Assembly: GCA_003427395.1 (NCBI GenBank)
Contig: BFEA01000330.1
Location: 270,779 to 292,415 of the forward strand
DNA: 21,637 nucleotides
Direction of reading: 5' to 3'
DNA from: Chara braunii
Lineage: Eukaryota > Streptophyta > Charophyceae > Charales > Characeae
Under the pieces are notes generated by a model that saw nothing but the letters and a program-made list of their open reading frames with translations, did no database searches and was not told where the DNA came from. This document shows, in pieces, positions 1 through 8,512 of this stretch (position 1 is the first letter of the stretch; each line of letters starts with the position of its first letter). The translations under genes were made by a program, and so were the position numbers.

Positions 1-23
1 ACCACTACTCCTACCTATAGGCA

Positions 24-105
24 TACGGGGAAACCCGTAGCATACCAGAGCCGTGTTTTTACGGCCCCTCGAGCCTGCAGGATACCGGCCAGGGGACGGC
101 CGGTA
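24..105. repeat. Cluster of three short hairpins
   Basis: Three stem-loops follow one another. TACGGG (24-29) pairs with CCCGTA (34-39) around a GAAA loop. GCCGT (50-54) pairs with ACGGC (61-65). TACCGGCC (83-90) pairs with GGCCGGTA (98-105) around a 7-nt loop. The first and third share a frame, ATAC before or within the stem and GTAGCA plus CCAG after it, so they may be diverged copies of one unit with different stems. No reading frame or promoter is evident. The structures are seen directly; their origin is unknown. Confidence 0.6.
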
Positions 106-249
106 GCACCAGGGATAAAGCGGACCAATCCCCCGTGCCTCCCCTCAGGCCCCTCCCCTACGAACATAGCAGAATCTGCTTGATGCCGATCGGGGGATCC
201 AGTGGTCTATCTCTTGGGTAGCGGGTGCCAAGTAAGCCCAGGAAGGCAT

Positions 250-321
250 GAGGCGAATGGGGATTGAGCCCATGACCTCCTGAATGCCACTTGCGAGCCT
301 TACCAACTGAGCTAGGCCGCT
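250..321 (-). repeat. tRNA-like SINE head (degenerate)
   Basis: On the minus strand a good A box, TAGCTCAGTTGG (303-314), is followed by a T-arm with a 5-bp stem ATGGG/CCCAT and a 7-nt loop CTCAATC (257-273), giving a tRNA-sized span of about 72 nt. The acceptor ends do not pair and the anticodon arm is poor, so this is not a working tRNA gene. It is best read as the tRNA-derived 5' region (Pol III promoter) of a SINE-type retroposon running leftward. The downstream body has no tail I can define. A decayed tRNA pseudogene is the alternative. Confidence 0.55.
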
Positions 322-1063
322 GGATAATCAATAGCCTCTACAACAACCTGGACTTCAAAAAAAAAAAAAAATCAAACTGAATCAATAATAGCTGTGCTAG
401 GTGGGTAGACCCAGGTCACTGAGAGGATGTCATGGGTTAGACCTTGGCCGAGGGGGGAGGGGGGGGCGCATTAGACACTGCCCGTGATTTCTAGGGTACA
501 TCTGGATTCATACAGTAGGGATTTCGGGTAAAAACGCTTGTGGGACAGGAATCGGTCCACCCATGGGACTTGTAGAAGACTGTCTAGGCCTAGCAGTGCC
601 ACTCGAGGTACCCAAATGACAGGGCTCATCCAACTTTGCTTCAATCAGAGCTCAGGGATGGTCCTGCGTAGCCCTGGTGCCTACAACCGCTGTCCTGTCA
701 GTTCGCCCCCTCTGAGATGGTAGGAGGGTGATAATTCTGAGTGGTAAACGCTGAGGTAGGATTCTGGAAGTAGGGGCACGCCAGGGAGAAATAACAACAG
801 AGGAAGGTGGGGAGGGAGTCTCATACGGAGTAGGACTCCCGAAAAAAAAAAAAAAAAGAGTCCTGTCTCTTGACTGTATTCTGTAACATGATAGGCATAG
901 TGATTGAGTCATGGATGTCGATGTCAGCTGAGATGTGGCTGGAATTCAACCACAAAATTCTTTTATTGGGTATGTCACAGTCAGCTAACTAGGAGAACAT
1001 GAGCAGGCCTTCCCACCACATACTTGGCACCACACCCGGTGACATGGGCCACTTTAAATTTCC
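322..1063. other. Intergenic sequence with poly-A runs
   Basis: No gene recognised. It contains A15 at 357-371 and A16 at 842-857, either of which could be an old retroposon tail. A G-run lies at about 452-467. Near 474-514 a stretch (CACTG..CGTGATTT...ATTCATA) resembles copies at 4691-4720 and 4945-4972. Open frames here are short and lack codon character. Confidence 0.5.
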
Positions 1064-1256
1064 AGATCTCTCTACCAGACCTCAGGCTCCCGCATCGTCA
1101 TGGGTTACAGGGTGGCACAACTCACCCCAGCGCCGACCAGCGTCATTCTGGCCTCAGCCAACCTCAGGCCAGTGAAAGTGGTGGTGACGGGGGGGTTTGA
1201 ACCCAGCATCTATTTGGTGCCGCTCAGGCATGAAACCTACTGAGCAAGCTGATGGG
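1064..1256 (-). mobile_element. SINE-like element: tRNA-like head plus shared body
   Basis: Read on the minus strand, the head (about 1256-1185) has an A box TTGCTCAGTAGG (1236-1247) and a B box-type T-arm around GGGTTCAAACC (about 1192-1206). The body (1151-1064) matches the repeat clustered at 3361-4061: GACGCTGGTCGG, GCTGGGGTGAGTTGT, CCCTGTAACCC, then GAGGTCTGGTAGAGAGATCTGG split over a few differences. A tRNA-like promoter joined to a body that recurs elsewhere is the usual SINE plan. I see no clear 3' tail or target-site duplication, so the borders are approximate. Confidence 0.55.
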
Positions 1257-1738
1257 GGAGTCTCTTTTGGTTGCTTTCTTTCTCACAAACATCACCTAGA
1301 TATTTTTTATTTTTTTTACGTCCTTGCCTAGTATCCACACAGAAACGGGTGATACAAGCATCCCCTTTAAGTGGGGCCTGGCATGAAGGCTCTATCTATT
1401 GGTGGGGAGCTGCACCTGCTGGAAACCAGGTCCAGGGTGGCATTGAGAGTCCAACATGTGACAAATCCTGTGATGGCCAGTGCCAGGCCAGCTGTGATGG
1501 GGAGGGAATCGCTCTTTAGCCAACCATAGCCCGCCTGATCTACCCTGCCTGTTCTAGCAGTTCCCACCCTGTAAACCACCAGTACACCCAGGCCTGATTT
1601 GCCGAAGCTACGGCCCTCTGTGCGCCAAATTTTGTCGGGGCTGGAGGTGGCAGGAACCAGTAGAGGGAAAATTTGGGGTTGGCAACTGTACCACCCTCTA
1701 TGCTGGACCTTCTGTCATCTGCTGGAATGAAAGGTGCC
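1257..1738. other. Non-coding sequence with one hairpin-element copy
   Basis: No gene recognised. At 1394-1436 lies a copy of a short element (CTATTGGTGGGGAGC, CACCTGCTGGAAACC) that recurs directly at 4752-4800 and inverted at 4501-4550. In this copy the hairpin stem is shortened to CTGGA/TCCAG. The words TGTGATGG and GGCCAG recur around 1470-1500. The short open frames on both strands do not resemble any family I know. Confidence 0.45.
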
Positions 1739-1842
1739 CAGGGATCGTGCAATCAGAAGCATACGAGGAGGGAAGGCTGCTGCTGTGAGTCAGGGATCGT
1801 GCAATCAGAAGTACATGAGGAGGGAAGGCTGCTGCTGCGAAT
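1739..1842. repeat. 52-bp tandem duplication
   Basis: Two adjacent 52-bp units, 1739-1790 and 1791-1842, both start CAGGGATCGTGCAATCAGAA and both contain GAGGAGGGAAGGCTGCTGCTG. They differ at only a few positions, so the duplication is fairly recent. Because 52 is not a multiple of three it would shift any reading frame, which argues against coding function. Confidence 0.9.
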
Positions 1843-2329
1843 CATCGGTCTTCGTTTTCTTCTCCAGCTGCGATCCATGTCGATGGCTGGCCTAAGAAGG
1901 TCTTTTTCCCGCCATGAGGATTGAGTCTAACGATCTGCTCGACTTCTGTTCCTCTAATCTATTGCCCAGAAGGTAAGCCTACCTAAGTAAGCTATGGGTG
2001 TGTGGATGAGGCGACGCAGTGGGTGAAACCCTTCCCTCTTCCTCAACCGTATGGTAAGTGTGTAGCTAGGGTGTTTTTGAACCCCCTGTGGCGACTCGTC
2101 AACAGGTTTGGCGAGGGGGTGCCACACTGTTTTCGATTTCCGGCGGGAATTGAAGATGGCCGTTTATGTCTTTGGTGTTAGTTTTGCCTTGAGCCTAGAA
2201 GCTAGCAGAGGGAGGAGGGGAGTCTTTCCTTCCCCAAAGGCGCAGGGGTAGGGTTTGAGGGGTGGGAGGTAAGTGGTGGGTTGAGGAAGAAGGGATGGGA
2301 GGCTGTTTTGTTGATTTGGAATTTAACCC
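1843..2329. other. Non-coding, no gene seen
   Basis: Nothing recognised. Several GTAAG words (about 1973, 1987 and 2054) resemble plant 5' splice sites but no open frame supports exons. Around 2079-2122 ACCCCCT and AGGGGGT form an imperfect inverted repeat. The stretch 2200-2290 is G-rich (GGAGGAGGGG, GGGGTGGGAGG). Confidence 0.4.
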
Positions 2330-2890
2330 ACGCATGGCTTAGCTGTCTTATAATTTGAAATCTACTAATATCATCATAACCAAGCTTTTTAATCCTGTTG
2401 ATTTTCCACTGATAATAACTTGCGAGATCATCTCATGATTTTCGATTGCCCCTTTTCTCTAGGCCGATTGACTGGTATGATCTTGTGCTTGTTTTCGCGT
2501 GATGATCAACATGTTTTTGCTGATCTCTTTTTTCGAGAGTACCTCGATAGTATTTCGTTTTCTTGATATTTCTTGATATCACTCGCAGTGATTTTTTCGT
2601 GAAATTCCTATTCAAGAGTATGTTCTTTGCCACATAGTTGCTTCCTTTAACAATGACCTTAACTACGATTAGGATTATTCTCTTGATTTCAGATATTCAT
2701 GAGTCCAATATTGGACATCTTAGATAGATTTCTTAAATCTCATTTTTAAATTTTAATTTCCAAAAGATCTTTTTAAATAGATTTCCTGATTTTCGTTTCT
2801 GATTTTCAATTTCTAAAAAGTATGCGTCTGAAGGTTTTTTTTCTATTCGAAAAAACCTATGTCTGCAAATCTCAACCTCCTGGTCTTGAT
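2330..2890. other. AT-rich island
   Basis: Composition drops sharply to AT-rich sequence built from degenerate GATTTTC and ATTTCTT words, for example TTTCTTGATA repeated side by side at about 2560-2580. It may be an old AT-rich repeat relic or a matrix-attachment-like segment. No coding signal: the minus-strand frame at 2433-2633 is lysine/asparagine-rich, as expected from base composition alone. Confidence 0.5.
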
Positions 2891-3360
2891 TACTATTGTG
2901 GTAAACTCTGATTCGGATTGGCTCTTTCTGTTAATGGTGTTTCGAAGCTTGCCTGGGGTGAGGCTTGCTTTGTGTATCTGTGGGGTTCTCCTTTAGGGTT
3001 GGAGCCCCTCCCCTTGAGGGTTTCACAAGGTAGGAGGTGTTATTCTTTGAGGGGGGAGGCAGTATTGAGGGACTGATTTAGGGTCGGATCAGTACTGGAG
3101 GTAGGGGAGAGAAGGCAAGGGGGTGGCTGCTTATAGCAGGGTGTGAGGATCCTGCTTTTTGAGGGAAGGAGTAACTTCGATGGCCACACAGTGAGCCTAT
3201 ATGCGTTGTAGAGTCCCGGGAGGTCCTGTTATTTCAAAAAAAAAAAAAAAAAAAAAGTGGGAAAGGGGGGGGAAGCTAGAATTGGAGGCTGGATGGTAGT
3301 AAGGGGACTCTCAACAGAGGAAGGTTGTTTGTTAAGGTAAGTAGGTTAGAAGGACGATGC
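2891..3360. other. G-rich non-coding segment with A21 run
   Basis: No gene recognised. G-rich, with A21 at 3236-3256. A bulged hairpin pairs GGGGTTCTCC (about 2980) with GGAGCCCC (about 3001). The A run directly upstream of the repeat cluster may be a retroposon tail. Confidence 0.4.
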
Positions 3361-4061
3361 TGGGACGACACAGGCCGGTGCTGGAGCTTTTGCTCTGTGA
3401 CCTAGGGGGATTTTGAGGCCTGTGGAGTTATGCCGAGGGTGGAAGGCATAACCAGAACGTCCGACGTAGCCGGCACCGGGGTATTGACCCTGTAACCTGT
3501 TTAGGGGCTTGCCGCTAAGGGAATTGTCGAGGGAGGAAGGCACTTCCTGTCCGTCAGAACTAGGTTGGTCGGTATTGGGGAGGGTTGTGGTGCCTTGTTA
3601 CCCTAGCAGAAGGGGGTACTATAAGATCAAGTGAGTTCTCGTACGAGGACTGAAAGCCTGGACCGACGTTCCATTTGTTGAGGGGGGGAGTTTAGGATAG
3701 TAGGCAGTTTCATTCGACCCCCCGCTCTATAAAAAAAAAAAGTTGGCCGTTTGGTGGTCCTTAGAATGGTTTTAGGACTTTGGGATTCCTATCAACTCGT
3801 CCTAGGTGGCTTCAACGCCTGTTATACTTAGTGATCTACAGCTGTTCGATGCCAGAACGACGTTGGCCGGTGCTGGGGTGTTGCCCTGTAACCTGCAGAT
3901 GCAGGAGCGTGAGGCCTGGTGGAGAGATCTGGGGATGCTTTGGGGTGGGCATTCCACGGGACAACCAAGGGTTGCTGCTGGGACGACGCTGGTCGGAGCT
4001 GGGGTGAGTTGTGTTGCCCTGTAACCCAGCAGGATGTGGGGCTGTGAGGCCTGGAAGAGCT
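3361..4061 (+). repeat. Cluster of five copies of a SINE-body repeat
   Basis: Five plus-strand copies lie at about 3361-3425, 3453-3505, 3554-3616, 3851-3934 and 3978-4061. Each has the order (G/A)GACGACG, TTGGCCGG or CTGGTCGG, GCTGGGG, then CCCTGTAACC, and the better copies add GTGAGGCCTGG. A sixth copy is the body of the minus-strand SINE-like unit at 1064-1151. Unequal spacing argues against a simple satellite; nested or repeated insertion is more likely. Between copies one and two sits an 8-bp hairpin, GTTATGCC (3427-3434) with GGCATAAC (3445-3452). Confidence 0.7.
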
Positions 4062-4500
4062 CGGCAGGAAGTAAGACAGTTTTGGAAAACTTTGGAAGGG
4101 TTTGTTAGGGATTTCGAGGTTTTCGGAGCATTTGTAGGACCTCCGCGGTCTATTCCCATGACTCCCGAATTACTGCTAGTGTTCTTCAAGTCAGGTATCT
4201 CAAAAAGAGAACGAGGTGAGTAGGAGAAGGAGATGGTGGGATATCACGCGTCCTACTAGAGAGGGGGCAAGCTGGTAGGATGGGAATAGGGTATAGCAGC
4301 AGCGGAGATGGTGGCTCTGCTGCAGTAAGTCTTGCGGGAGTGAGGTAAAGAGGATTGACAGGGGGGGTTTCTGAGTCGTTCTGCTTATTTCTGAAGTTTG
4401 TCGTAGTCATTTCCTAAGCAGCTCCAATTTTTTTCTGAGCCAAGGCCGGGTAATGGCCCCGGTATCTCAATTTTCAAAATTCTATGTAAACTTTCATATG
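4062..4500. other. Non-coding, no gene seen
   Basis: Nothing recognised. The sequence is purine-rich to about 4370 and then pyrimidine-rich. A short inverted repeat, GGCCGGG and CCCCGG, lies at about 4445-4462. Confidence 0.35.
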
Positions 4501-4550
4501 GGATGCTGGGCCCGGTTCCCAGCACGTGCTGCTCCCCACGAATAGATTGG
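4501..4550 (-). repeat. Hairpin element, inverted copy
   Basis: On the minus strand this reads CCAATCTATT, CGTGGGGAGC, then TGCTGGG-AACCGGG-CCCAGCA. It is the inverted partner of 4752-4800, about 200 bp away. The 7-bp stem is TGCTGGG (4504-4510) with CCCAGCA (4518-4524) around a 7-nt loop. An A-rich stretch follows at 4560-4592. Confidence 0.8.
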
Positions 4551-4751
4551 AGCATCGTTCCCAATAAAAAAATAAACAAATACAAAAAGAAAGGTGGTTG
4601 CCGTTGTCTGTTTTTCACTTGTATGACACGGCAGGCCTGGCCGAAGTTCTTCTTTCTTATAGAAACGAAACTGAAAAACTGCACTTTAGGCACTGAACGT
4701 GATTTGCCAGCACATTCATAGAAGGCGGGTCCAATTTATTGCAAGGGCTGC
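4551..4751. other. A-rich spacer of the inverted pair
   Basis: An A-rich tract at 4560-4592 could be a retroposon tail. CACTGAACGTGATTTGCC (from 4691) recurs as CTCTGAACGTGATTGCC from 4947. No gene recognised. Confidence 0.45.
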
Positions 4752-4800
4752 AATCTATTGGTGGGGAGCATCACCTGCTGGAAACCGGGTCCAGCATCCC
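4752..4800 (+). repeat. Hairpin element, direct copy
   Basis: CAATCTATTGGTGGGGAGC is followed by a perfect hairpin: TGCTGGA (4776-4782), loop AACCGGG (4783-4789), TCCAGCA (4790-4796). Against the inverted copy at 4501-4550 the innermost stem pair changes from G-C to A-T on both sides while the loop is identical, so pairing is kept. A third, more degenerate copy is at 1394-1436. Confidence 0.8.
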
Positions 4801-4890
4801 ACTGACAAGATTAGAGAAGGTATATCTGGCAGAACAACATTGATTTCCCTCTCACGAGAGGATTGACTGTCCCCCTAATTTCTTGGGGAG

Positions 4891-4927
4891 AAAAAAAACG
4901 GAAAAAAAAAAAAAAAAAAAAAAAAAA
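4891..4927 (+). repeat. Poly-A tract
   Basis: A8, CGG, then A26 (4902-4927). It may be the tail of a plus-strand retroposon, but no matching body is defined upstream. A second A/G-rich stretch lies at 5117-5149. Confidence 0.9.
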
Positions 4928-5707
4928 GACAAAAGGGACACTAAGCTCTGAACGTGATTGCCTTCAGATTCATGTAAGTCTGGCCAGAACTGCAGGCAGA
5001 TACATCCTTGAAAATGTGAGTATGACAGTGCCCTGAACTGGAAAAGTTTGGCGGCACTCAATTCCTCCCGCCTCTCGCCGGGAGTAGCAACAGAAACTGC
5101 CAGGATTGTACTTTCCAATTAAAAAAAGGGGAAAGAAAAAAAGGGAAAATTGTTGAAATGCGCCTGCAAGCTGGGGTATTTCGTCAGATAGCCCTCAAAG
5201 GCATGGGCACAGTGAAATGCCCCTACTACAGCCGTGAAACTTTGCAAAATACCCCACTCACCAGTTGGACCTGTCATCTTTTGCATATACCCCTACCGGG
5301 TGCTTAATAACTTGTCTTTATGCCCAGGTATTTCTGTCCATTGGACCCTGCAGATGGCAAAAGAAATGTGTGGGCCCCTGCAGCCTAGGGCCATGGCATG
5401 TGGGAAAGTTGCCAATGACTGGGACAGGGGCAGATGCAGAGGTTTGGGGCATTTCGGCGTACCCCTGTGATAATAGGTAGCGGCAGCCGGTACCTTTGTC
5501 CTTACTCATATGCCATGAGTAGGGTTGAGGCTCCAACTTCGCCTTCCGTATGTAGAAAGGAAGTTGCCTCTCGAGTGACGACTTCATGTCCGCGCGATCA
5601 CCCAAGCAATCGGTGCCTTCGTCCCTTTAAGGGAGACACTGTTGCAAGCTCTGATACCGTCCGCATAGGGCCTGGACTCAGGCTACTTGAACTGGTACCC
5701 GCGTATC
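4928..5707. other. Non-coding sequence with two hairpins
   Basis: No gene recognised. TACTCAT (5503-5509) pairs with ATGAGTA (5515-5521). CAACTTC (5534-5540) pairs with GAAGTTG (5560-5566), extended by GAGG/CCTC outside. CCCTTTAAGGG at about 5622 is palindromic. A 221-codon plus-strand frame runs from 5434 to 6099, but it continues into the dispersed repeat and is judged spurious. Confidence 0.45.
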
Positions 5708-6070
5708 TACCGATACCGGGCCTCTTAAAAAAATGCCAACTTTTGTCTTCTTTTGCTCAATCCCGAGTGCCCGGCGCATCTACCTCTACTGGTAAGGTAC
5801 CGTCCTACCTGATACTTGAGTATTTCCCGCTAAGTGTTGCGGGTCTTTTTCCGTGCTACTTGAGTGTTTTCCCCGCTGCAATGTTCGACATCACGGTCAC
5901 ACATAAGTACTGGCCCTTCGGGCCTTCCACTCAAACAAGTGTCCTTGCAGGTCACACACACACTCAAGCCAACAAGTACTCAGACAGGCACGCAGACCGG
6001 CCAGTGTGCACACACACACACAGACTTAGAAACGGGCTCAGGCCGCTAGGTGGGCTGAGCCCCGATACTC

Positions 6071-6078
6071 TATATATA
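6071..6078 (+). promoter_or_regulatory. TATA-like box upstream of hairpin unit
   Basis: TATATATA starts 37 bp before the first base of the hairpin unit at 6108. In copy 2 the TATA element (8824-8830) starts 37 bp before 8861. Identical spacing in two diverged copies suggests a functional constraint, though both also come from a common ancestor. Confidence 0.5.
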
Positions 6079-6107
6079 CCTGAGCGGCTCCTCTCCTAAC
6101 CAGAGTC

Positions 6108-6189
6108 GGAGCTAGCTTAGTAGGTTAAGGTGCAGACTGTCAAGCAAAGGGTGCAGGGAATGAATCTACCGGACCCCTGAGCTAGCTCC
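6108..6189 (+). ncRNA. Putative tRNA-sized hairpin RNA unit, copy 1
   Basis: An 82-nt segment closed by GGAGCTAGCTTAG (6108-6120) and CTGAGCTAGCTCC (6177-6189), a 13-bp stem with one G-T pair. The 5' part contains an A box-like TAGCTTAGTAGG and the 3' part a B box-like but imperfect GGGAATGAATCT. TTTT, a Pol III-type stop, follows directly at 6190-6193. It is not a canonical tRNA: the outer stem is too long and consumes the D-arm region, although the interior ACTGTCAAGC recalls an Asp-type anticodon loop. Inference: a Pol III-transcribed small RNA or a fossil tRNA-derived module. Transcription is untested. Confidence 0.45.
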
Positions 6190-6193
6190 TTTT
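6190..6193 (+). terminator. TTTT after hairpin unit
   Basis: Four T residues follow the closing stem immediately, as at Pol III gene ends. The same T4 occurs at 8944-8947 in copy 2. Confidence 0.4.
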
Positions 6194-6235
6194 ATGAAGG
6201 AGCTCCGCAGTGTTTTCACCCGAGCTCAGTCGGTC

Positions 6236-6252
6236 GGGGCTCGAACCCGCGA
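6236..6252 (-). repeat. Minus-strand T-arm / B box motif
   Basis: The minus strand reads CGGG-TTCGAGC-CCCG, with a perfect B box GGGTTCGAGCC (6238-6248). The homologous position in copy 2 (8993-9003) carries the same B box. A matching A box upstream is not clear. It could be the remnant of a second, oppositely oriented tRNA-derived module or a tRNA-complementary primer site. Confidence 0.5.
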
Positions 6253-6352
6253 CCTCAGTAGTGGGGGTAATTGAAGTCAGTTAGTTAGTTGAAACCAAGT
6301 GTAGCAGGGGTATGGCACTTGGCATGAACGGGTGGTTAGCTGTTAGATTTTA

Positions 6353-6534
6353 TTTTATTTTCATTTTTATTATTATTATTGCTCCCCTCTAGTATCGTGA
6401 CTACCTTGATGAATCTGGCGTGAATTCAATCAAAAGAAGTGACGTACTAAAACCCCAGACGTGCCTCCGTCGCCTATAGCGGTTAAAATTTAGTTACGAT
6501 TTGTTATTTGCTTTCTTTTATTTTCACCACTTTA

Positions 6535-6581
<47 letters not shown>

Positions 6582-6595
6582 TTGAATATCTGTAT
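6353..6595. repeat. ATTT/ATT-rich tract with (TTA)n microsatellite
   Basis: A T-rich tract (6345-6381) is followed by unique sequence with GATGAATCTGGCG at about 6410 and then an uninterrupted TTA run of about 15 units (6538-6582). AT-rich tracts also follow copy 2 of family D (9100-9178), so they may belong to the element's 3' side. Confidence 0.85.
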
Positions 6596-6959
6596 CCTCG
6601 CCGGATCTGCCCGATTTCACGAACAGGTTCATTCCTGTGGGTCGGATCGAAAGTCGAGGCGACTAAACTCACGGCCGACTCGAAATCGTCTGGGTATAGC
6701 CTGTAAGCCGTGCGCTTATCTCCAAGAGAGAAAATGCAAGGACTGAGAGTAGGGGGATTATGAGTTTCCCTAAGAACAACTTAGAACACAGGCATGAGAC
6801 TCCTTGAGAGAACGGAGAGAGTGACAAACGGCCTAGGGTAGTATTGTGAGAGTAAGGTTAGGGATTAGACCTGGGATGTCGATCCCAGAGCTCACTACCC
6901 ATGTCTAAGGGCTTGACCCTTAGATATCAATACGTGGGTAAATCGAGTGGGGGTGTTGA
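6596..6959. other. Non-coding, one hairpin
   Basis: No gene recognised. A perfect 7-bp hairpin, CTAAGGG (6905-6911) with CCCTTAG (6917-6923), sits just before the family G repeat. Confidence 0.4.
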
Positions 6960-7350
6960 ATTTTTTTTGACCTATGTGTGTGCAGGTCCGGACTCATTTT
7001 ACTGCTGCATTGGAAGGAAAGGATCTACAAAAGGATCCAAAGTTTTTGTTATCTCTCGATAACAGGTCGGTTGTTGCCGATTCAACTTTTCCCCTTTGAC
7101 TTGATACCCACCTTTAAAGTCAAACCTTGTGGTCAGTAAAACTGTCATCTGTGGTCATTGCCTAAATGGTCTTAGTCTCTCTTAAGGGTCCTTTGTAGAA
7201 ATGTGAGGGGACTGGGCTTACGTCTCAGGAAAGACAAGGCTGTCATGCATGGTTTGGGAAGTGAGGGACAAGGTCAATGGTTGATGGTTGACGTTATTAG
7301 TGCATGGCATGTGAACTGTCTTTGCATTATTTTATGCAGGTTTGTTTTGT
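6960..7350 (+). repeat. Dispersed repeat family G, copy 1
   Basis: Diverged homologue of about 21100-21530. The conserved core is two consecutive stem-loops: TGTTATC (7047-7053) with GATAACA (7058-7064), then TCGG...CCGA (7067-7080). Both copies share a TTGACCT...TGTGT segment upstream and an intron-end-like TGCAGGT near the right side (about 7337 and 21486). The outer borders are uncertain. No coding content. Confidence 0.6.
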
Positions 7351-8512
7351 GCGTGATTGAACTGGACCTGGTCTGTTGAAGAGTCTCGGACACACAGCTT
7401 TTGTGAAAGTGGGAAGGGTTATCGACGGTAATACTTCCATATTCATTATATGTTCAACTTAACCTCTATACTATTCTGATGTTCAGTTGAGCCATATCCT
7501 GTTTTAAAAAGATATGACGTCCTTTGGCAGAGAGAAACTTTGATTGATATTGGTCGAGAGAATAATACATTACTCAGTAGAGGAAATAGACTGTCTTTTA
7601 AAAGTTCGACCTGAATGTCTAACGGGTCAGTTCTAGGCGTCTTATCGCGCGTACCCCATTTTATGCTACAGCGATCTAGCAAACGCCCTCGGCCGACCTA
7701 CCTCTACGACTGCATGTAAAAGCTTTTGCACGTGGGTTGGTAGCTCAACAGGGATACGCCTACCTGAGGGTGGTGACAGCCCCTCGGGTAGAGGTAAGTT
7801 GTACCTCGCGACGTCCCGACCTGTCGCAGGGCGTCGTGAGAGGTATAGCACGCGCGCACGGTCGGAGTGGTGACCAGTTCTTCTTCAAGGAATAAATCCT
7901 GTGTGATACGACCGTGAGGTTCTGCGCTCCCCGCAGGGTGCGGAACCGCCGCGCGCGACAGCGTGCTTTAGTATTGACGGCAACGATGTGGTGGTGCGGT
8001 TAGTGTGACGATGATGCTGGAACGTCGTCAGATTATTGGGAAGTGATTGTGTGTTGAGAAGGTATTGTGGCAGGTGGTCATCACAAGGGAGTGGTGTGGA
8101 TCACCTTGCTGACGCCTCGTTGTGAAAGTTCCTCATCTGAAGGCGAGAATTTATACGGTTTCCTTGAGTGAGTCGTACATCATTTTCACTCGATGTCAGT
8201 CAGTCACTTAGTTGGTCAGTTTGGCTCAGACCTCTTCATACCTGTGTGAACCCACACTTGTTTGACCCTGTTCTTTGATTGTTCACTGAAAAGGTAGAGG
8301 AAATATGTGTTTGCACGCTGTCGGAGAAAACACCCTTACAAGGGTATTTGCTCATAATTTTGCATTCGACTTAGTACCTACGCCGGTTACCATACCGGGG
8401 ATGGACATGAGTGAAGAGTAAGAACTTTCGGCATGACGCTGTGAAGCAGATTCCTCGACCATTGAGGCCGGTACAACCTATGGAAACGTGTCGTCACTAT
8501 ACCAAGTGGCGA
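7351..8512. other. Non-coding sequence with GC-rich hairpins
   Basis: No gene recognised. Two stable stem-loops stand out. TACCTC (7802-7807) pairs with GAGGTA (7840-7845), extended inward by CGACG/CGTCG. GGTTCTGCGC pairs with GTGCGGAACC (7918-7947), ten pairs including two wobbles. A near-palindrome at 8330-8347 resembles the perfect palindrome at 14231-14248. From about 8513 the family D copy begins. Confidence 0.45.

Larger units (their letters stand above)
5708..6352 (+). repeat. Dispersed repeat family D, copy 1
   Basis: About 645 bp that aligns along its length with 8513-9097. Shared landmarks in order: TACCGATACCGGG, a T-rich TTTGCTCA block, CTACTTGAGTGTTTTCCC, ACGGTCACA, GGCCCTT, CACTCAAGCC, an ACACAC run, TATATATA, an 82-nt hairpin unit, TTTT, a minus-strand T-arm motif, ACTTGGCA and GTTAGATTTT. 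By eye the flanks are about two-thirds identical and the hairpin unit about 88%. No reverse transcriptase, terminal repeats or target duplication are visible, so the class is unresolved: it could be a solo LTR-like piece, a large SINE or a non-coding repeat. Confidence 0.75.

Noticed and set aside
250-321. Functional tRNA gene
   Set aside because: A and B boxes are good but the acceptor arms do not pair and there is no proper anticodon arm.
5434-6099. Longest clean plus-strand frame, 221 codons
   Set aside because: It runs through the family D repeat; the homologous copy at 8513-9097 has frameshifts and stops, and the product is rich in residues encoded by the CA repeat. No family resemblance.
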